Shown here piece after piece: positions 6,426-8,161 of a stretch of DNA of 8,161 nucleotides. The DNA is taken from NCBI GenBank assembly GCA_017959525.1, contig JAGDAL010000350.1, forward strand, positions 1-8,161, in the 5' to 3' direction. Position numbers and translations under genes: made by a program. Below the pieces are notes generated by a model that was not told where the DNA came from, did no database searches, and saw only the letters and a program-made list of their open reading frames with translations. Numbering within the stretch: position 1 is the first letter of the stretch; each line of letters opens with the position of its first letter. The DNA comes from Lachnospiraceae bacterium. GTDB taxonomy: Bacteria > Bacillota > Clostridia > Lachnospirales > Lachnospiraceae.

Positions 6426-7796
6426 ATGAGTAGTAGAGTGGATGTAGCAATTATTGGTGCAGGTCCGGGAGGCATTTATGCAGCTTATGAGCTGGTGAAA
6501 AAGGACCCTACCAAGAGAGTGGTTGTGTTTGATTCCGGCTATGCTCTGGAGAAGCGTCATTGCCCAATTGACGGCAAGAAGGTAAAAAGCTGTATCAGCT
6601 GTAAGGTTTGTTCCATTATGAACGGCTTCGGCGGTGCAGGTGCTTTTTCCGATGGTAAGTACAATATTACCAACGACTTCGGTGGTTCCCTGTATCAGTA
6701 TATCGGTCGCCAGGAAGCCATTGATTTGATGAATTATGTGGACGAGATCAATATGAGCCACGGTGGTGAGGGTACAACTTTGTATTCTACGGCCGGCAGC
6801 TCTCTGAAGAAAGTCTGCATGCAGAACAAGCTTCAGTTATTGGAAGCATCGGTTCGTCATTTGGGTACCGACAAAAATTATGTTGTGCTTCAGCACCTTT
6901 ATGATGAGTTAAAAGATCTTGTGGATTTCCGCTTTGAGACCAAGGTAGATCGGGTAGAGGATTTGAACCCGGGCTATCGCTTAAGTTTCGGCGATGAATC
7001 CTTAGAGTGCGATACCTGTATTATTTCCGTGGGTCGAAGCGGAAGTAAGTGGATGGAGAGTGTCTGCAACGATTTAGATATCGAGACCAAGTCCAACCGT
7101 GTGGATATCGGTGTTCGTGTGGAGATTCCTGCTGAGATCTTTTCCCATATTACGGATGAGTTGTACGAAGGCAAGATTGTCTATCGTACGGAGAAATTCG
7201 AAGATTTGGTACGTACCTTCTGTATGAATCCGAAGGGTATCGTTGTTAACGAGAATACCAACGGTATCATTACCGTTAACGGTCACAGCTTCGAAGATGA
7301 TTCCCGTAAGACCAAGAATACCAACTTCGCTTTGTTGGTTTCCAAACATTTTTCCGAACCGTTCAAGGACAGTAACGGATACGGCGAGAGTATTGCCCGC
7401 TTATCCAATATGCTTGGCGGTGGTGTTATTGTACAGAGATTCGGCGATTTGGTTCGTGGACGTCGTAGTACCACGAAGCGTATCGAAGAATGTACCGTTC
7501 AGCCGACGCTGAATGCGACACCGGGAGACTTATCTCTGGTCTTACCAAAACGTATTTTAGATGGTATTATAGAGATGATCTATGCGTTAGATCAGATTGC
7601 ACCGGGTACTGCGAATGACGATACCCTGTTGTATGGTGTAGAAGTGAAGTTCTACAACATGTCTGTTGCATTAGATCAGAACTTAGAGACTTGCCATAAG
7701 GGGCTGTATGTCATTGGAGATGGCAGTGGTGTGACCCATTCCCTGTCTCATGCATCTGCAAGTGGTGTTTACGTAGCACGCAAGATTCTGGAGTAG
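6426..7796 (+). CDS. FAD-dependent dehydrogenase with N-terminal four-cysteine cluster, function unknown
   Basis: The 456 residues begin with a dinucleotide-binding fold, VAIIGAGPGG (7-16), with the acidic FDSG (35-38) closing the second strand, and end with GDGSGVTHSL-x-HASASG (431-447), the C-terminal FAD-contacting segment. No signal peptide or membrane segment is seen, so it is cytosolic. It resembles the uncharacterised FAD-dependent dehydrogenases grouped as COG2509, a call made from memory of the family pattern. Between the two lies C46-x9-C56-x2-C59-x2-C62, followed at once by GFGGAGAFSDGK (67-78), a glycine-rich family core. Four close cysteines could bind a metal or Fe-S cluster or act in thiol redox chemistry. 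AGGAG (6414-6418) sets the ATG; the gap after sufU is 24 bases with no terminator, so it is probably the last suf operon gene. Substrate and electron partner are unknown. Confidence 0.85.
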   Translation: MSSRVDVAIIGAGPGGIYAAYELVKKDPTKRVVVFDSGYALEKRHCPIDGKKVKSCISCKVCSIMNGFGGAGAFSDGKYNITNDFGGSLYQYIGRQEAIDLMNYVDEINMSHGGEGTTLYSTAGSSLKKVCMQNKLQLLEASVRHLGTDKNYVVLQHLYDELKDLVDFRFETKVDRVEDLNPGYRLSFGDESLECDTCIISVGRSGSKWMESVCNDLDIETKSNRVDIGVRVEIPAEIFSHITDELYEGKIVYRTEKFEDLVRTFCMNPKGIVVNENTNGIITVNGHSFEDDSRKTKNTNFALLVSKHFSEPFKDSNGYGESIARLSNMLGGGVIVQRFGDLVRGRRSTTKRIEECTVQPTLNATPGDLSLVLPKRILDGIIEMIYALDQIAPGTANDDTLLYGVEVKFYNMSVALDQNLETCHKGLYVIGDGSGVTHSLSHASASGVYVARKILE

Positions 7797-7807
7797 TTGG
7801 ATAGCAA

Positions 7808-7823
7808 TCCTTGCGCACAAGGA
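7808..7823 (+). promoter_or_regulatory. Hairpin covering the Shine-Dalgarno site of the last gene
   Basis: TCCTTG (7808-7813) pairs perfectly with CAAGGA (7818-7823) around the loop CGCA. The 3' arm contains most of the ribosome site AAGGAG (7819-7824), which is six bases before the ATG at 7831. A competing hairpin, GGAT (7799-7802) with ATCC (7807-7810), shares bases 7808-7810 and would free the site. The stem is short, so regulation is only a possibility. Confidence 0.4.
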
Positions 7824-7830
7824 GTGTTTT

Positions 7831-8161
7831 ATGAGAGAAAAACTACGTAATAGGTTCAATGAATTCTTTGGATATGACTGGGACAAGGTCTATCAGGATA
7901 ATCTGGATGATGTCGCCTATGAGAATGCGGTGTTAACCTGGAACGGTCTGTTTATCATGATGGTGGCAGACTTGGTGCTTCTGGTGTATCATGCGATTTC
8001 ACGGGATGCGATGATGCAGACGGTGCGTTTTGCAGCCATGTTCCCGGTGATTCTTCTGATTGCAATTGGTGCACATGCCGTGTATTTTCACTTTGAAGAT
8101 CGACGTTGGTTTGCTACGGGCCTGGCCTATGGTTTTGGTACTTTTATCCTGTTGTTCTGTA
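7831..8161 (+). CDS. Unrecognised polytopic membrane protein, N-terminal part (runs off the window)
   Basis: The frame opens at ATG 7831, preceded by AAGGAG (7819-7824), and is still open at the window end after 110 codons. The first 36 residues are hydrophilic and rich in Asn, Asp and aromatic residues (FFGYDWDKVY at 12-21). Then come three likely membrane helices at about 38-56, 66-86 and 94-110, the last cut by the window edge. Short charged loops (SRD at 57-59, EDRR at 89-92) separate them. There is no cleavable signal peptide. It starts 34 bases after the FAD gene with no terminator, so readthrough from the suf operon is possible. I do not recognise the family; the membrane part of a sensor or signalling protein would fit but nothing here proves it. 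Confidence 0.75.
   Translation, partial: MREKLRNRFNEFFGYDWDKVYQDNLDDVAYENAVLTWNGLFIMMVADLVLLVYHAISRDAMMQTVRFAAMFPVILLIAIGAHAVYFHFEDRRWFATGLAYGFGTFILLFC

Noticed and set aside
6108..6761. Long open frame on the - strand (217 codons) opposite sufU and the FAD gene
   Set aside because: It lies entirely opposite two well-supported genes, crosses their junction, has no recognisable domain, and its composition is explained by codon bias of the + strand. Similar shadows elsewhere (for example 633-938 and 2897-3250, - strand) were dropped for the same reason.
1..8161. Search for CRISPR arrays, transposases, tRNA genes, att sites and long direct repeats
   Set aside because: None was seen on either strand by eye. 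The window reads as conserved housekeeping DNA without signs of recent transfer.

Overview
The window looks like a chromosomal housekeeping segment of a low-to-mid G+C Firmicute, most likely a clostridial (Lachnospiraceae-like) anaerobe. This placement is an inference. It rests on the RF1 sequence type, the use of SufU rather than SufE/SufA, strong AGGAGG-type Shine-Dalgarno sites before nearly every gene, tight same-strand packing, and a heavy preference for AAG lysine codons. G+C was not counted and no database was searched. All supported genes are on the + strand. There are no tRNA or rRNA genes, mobile elements or CRISPR arrays, and no gene-free stretch exceeds 300 bases.

Region 1 (1-1386) is a translation-termination module. 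It holds the last 38 codons of prmC, the methyltransferase that modifies the GGQ glutamine of release factors, followed by complete prfA (RF1). prfA has its own likely extended -10 promoter, a hairpin at the predicted 5' end of the transcript, and a strong intrinsic terminator. prfA itself ends at UAG, a codon only RF1 reads, with a second in-frame UAG two codons later.

Region 2 (1372-6401) is a complete SUF iron-sulfur cluster assembly operon in the order sufC-sufB-sufD-sufS-sufU. A near-consensus extended -10 promoter has a -35-like element lying inside the 3' arm of the prfA terminator. The leader carries a perfect ATTCC-N4-GGAAT palindrome that could be an operator. SufS (PLP cysteine desulfurase) takes sulfur from cysteine, SufU accepts it through a zinc-site cysteine, and SufB-SufC-SufD form the ATP-driven scaffold. 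All expected catalytic residues are visible. The annotated sufS start should be 4732, overlapping the sufD stop as TAATG.

Region 3 (6426-7796) is an FAD-dependent dehydrogenase, 24 bases after sufU and apparently the last gene of the operon. It is mostly of unknown function and carries a four-cysteine cluster (C-x9-C-x2-C-x2-C) near its N terminus. It is the best lead for new biology here, as a possible redox partner or client of the SUF machinery.

Region 4 (7831 to the window end) is the start of an unrecognised polytopic membrane protein. Its Shine-Dalgarno sequence lies inside a small perfect hairpin. I saw no clearly new multi-gene system; the points worth a second look are regulatory details and the FAD/4-Cys protein.
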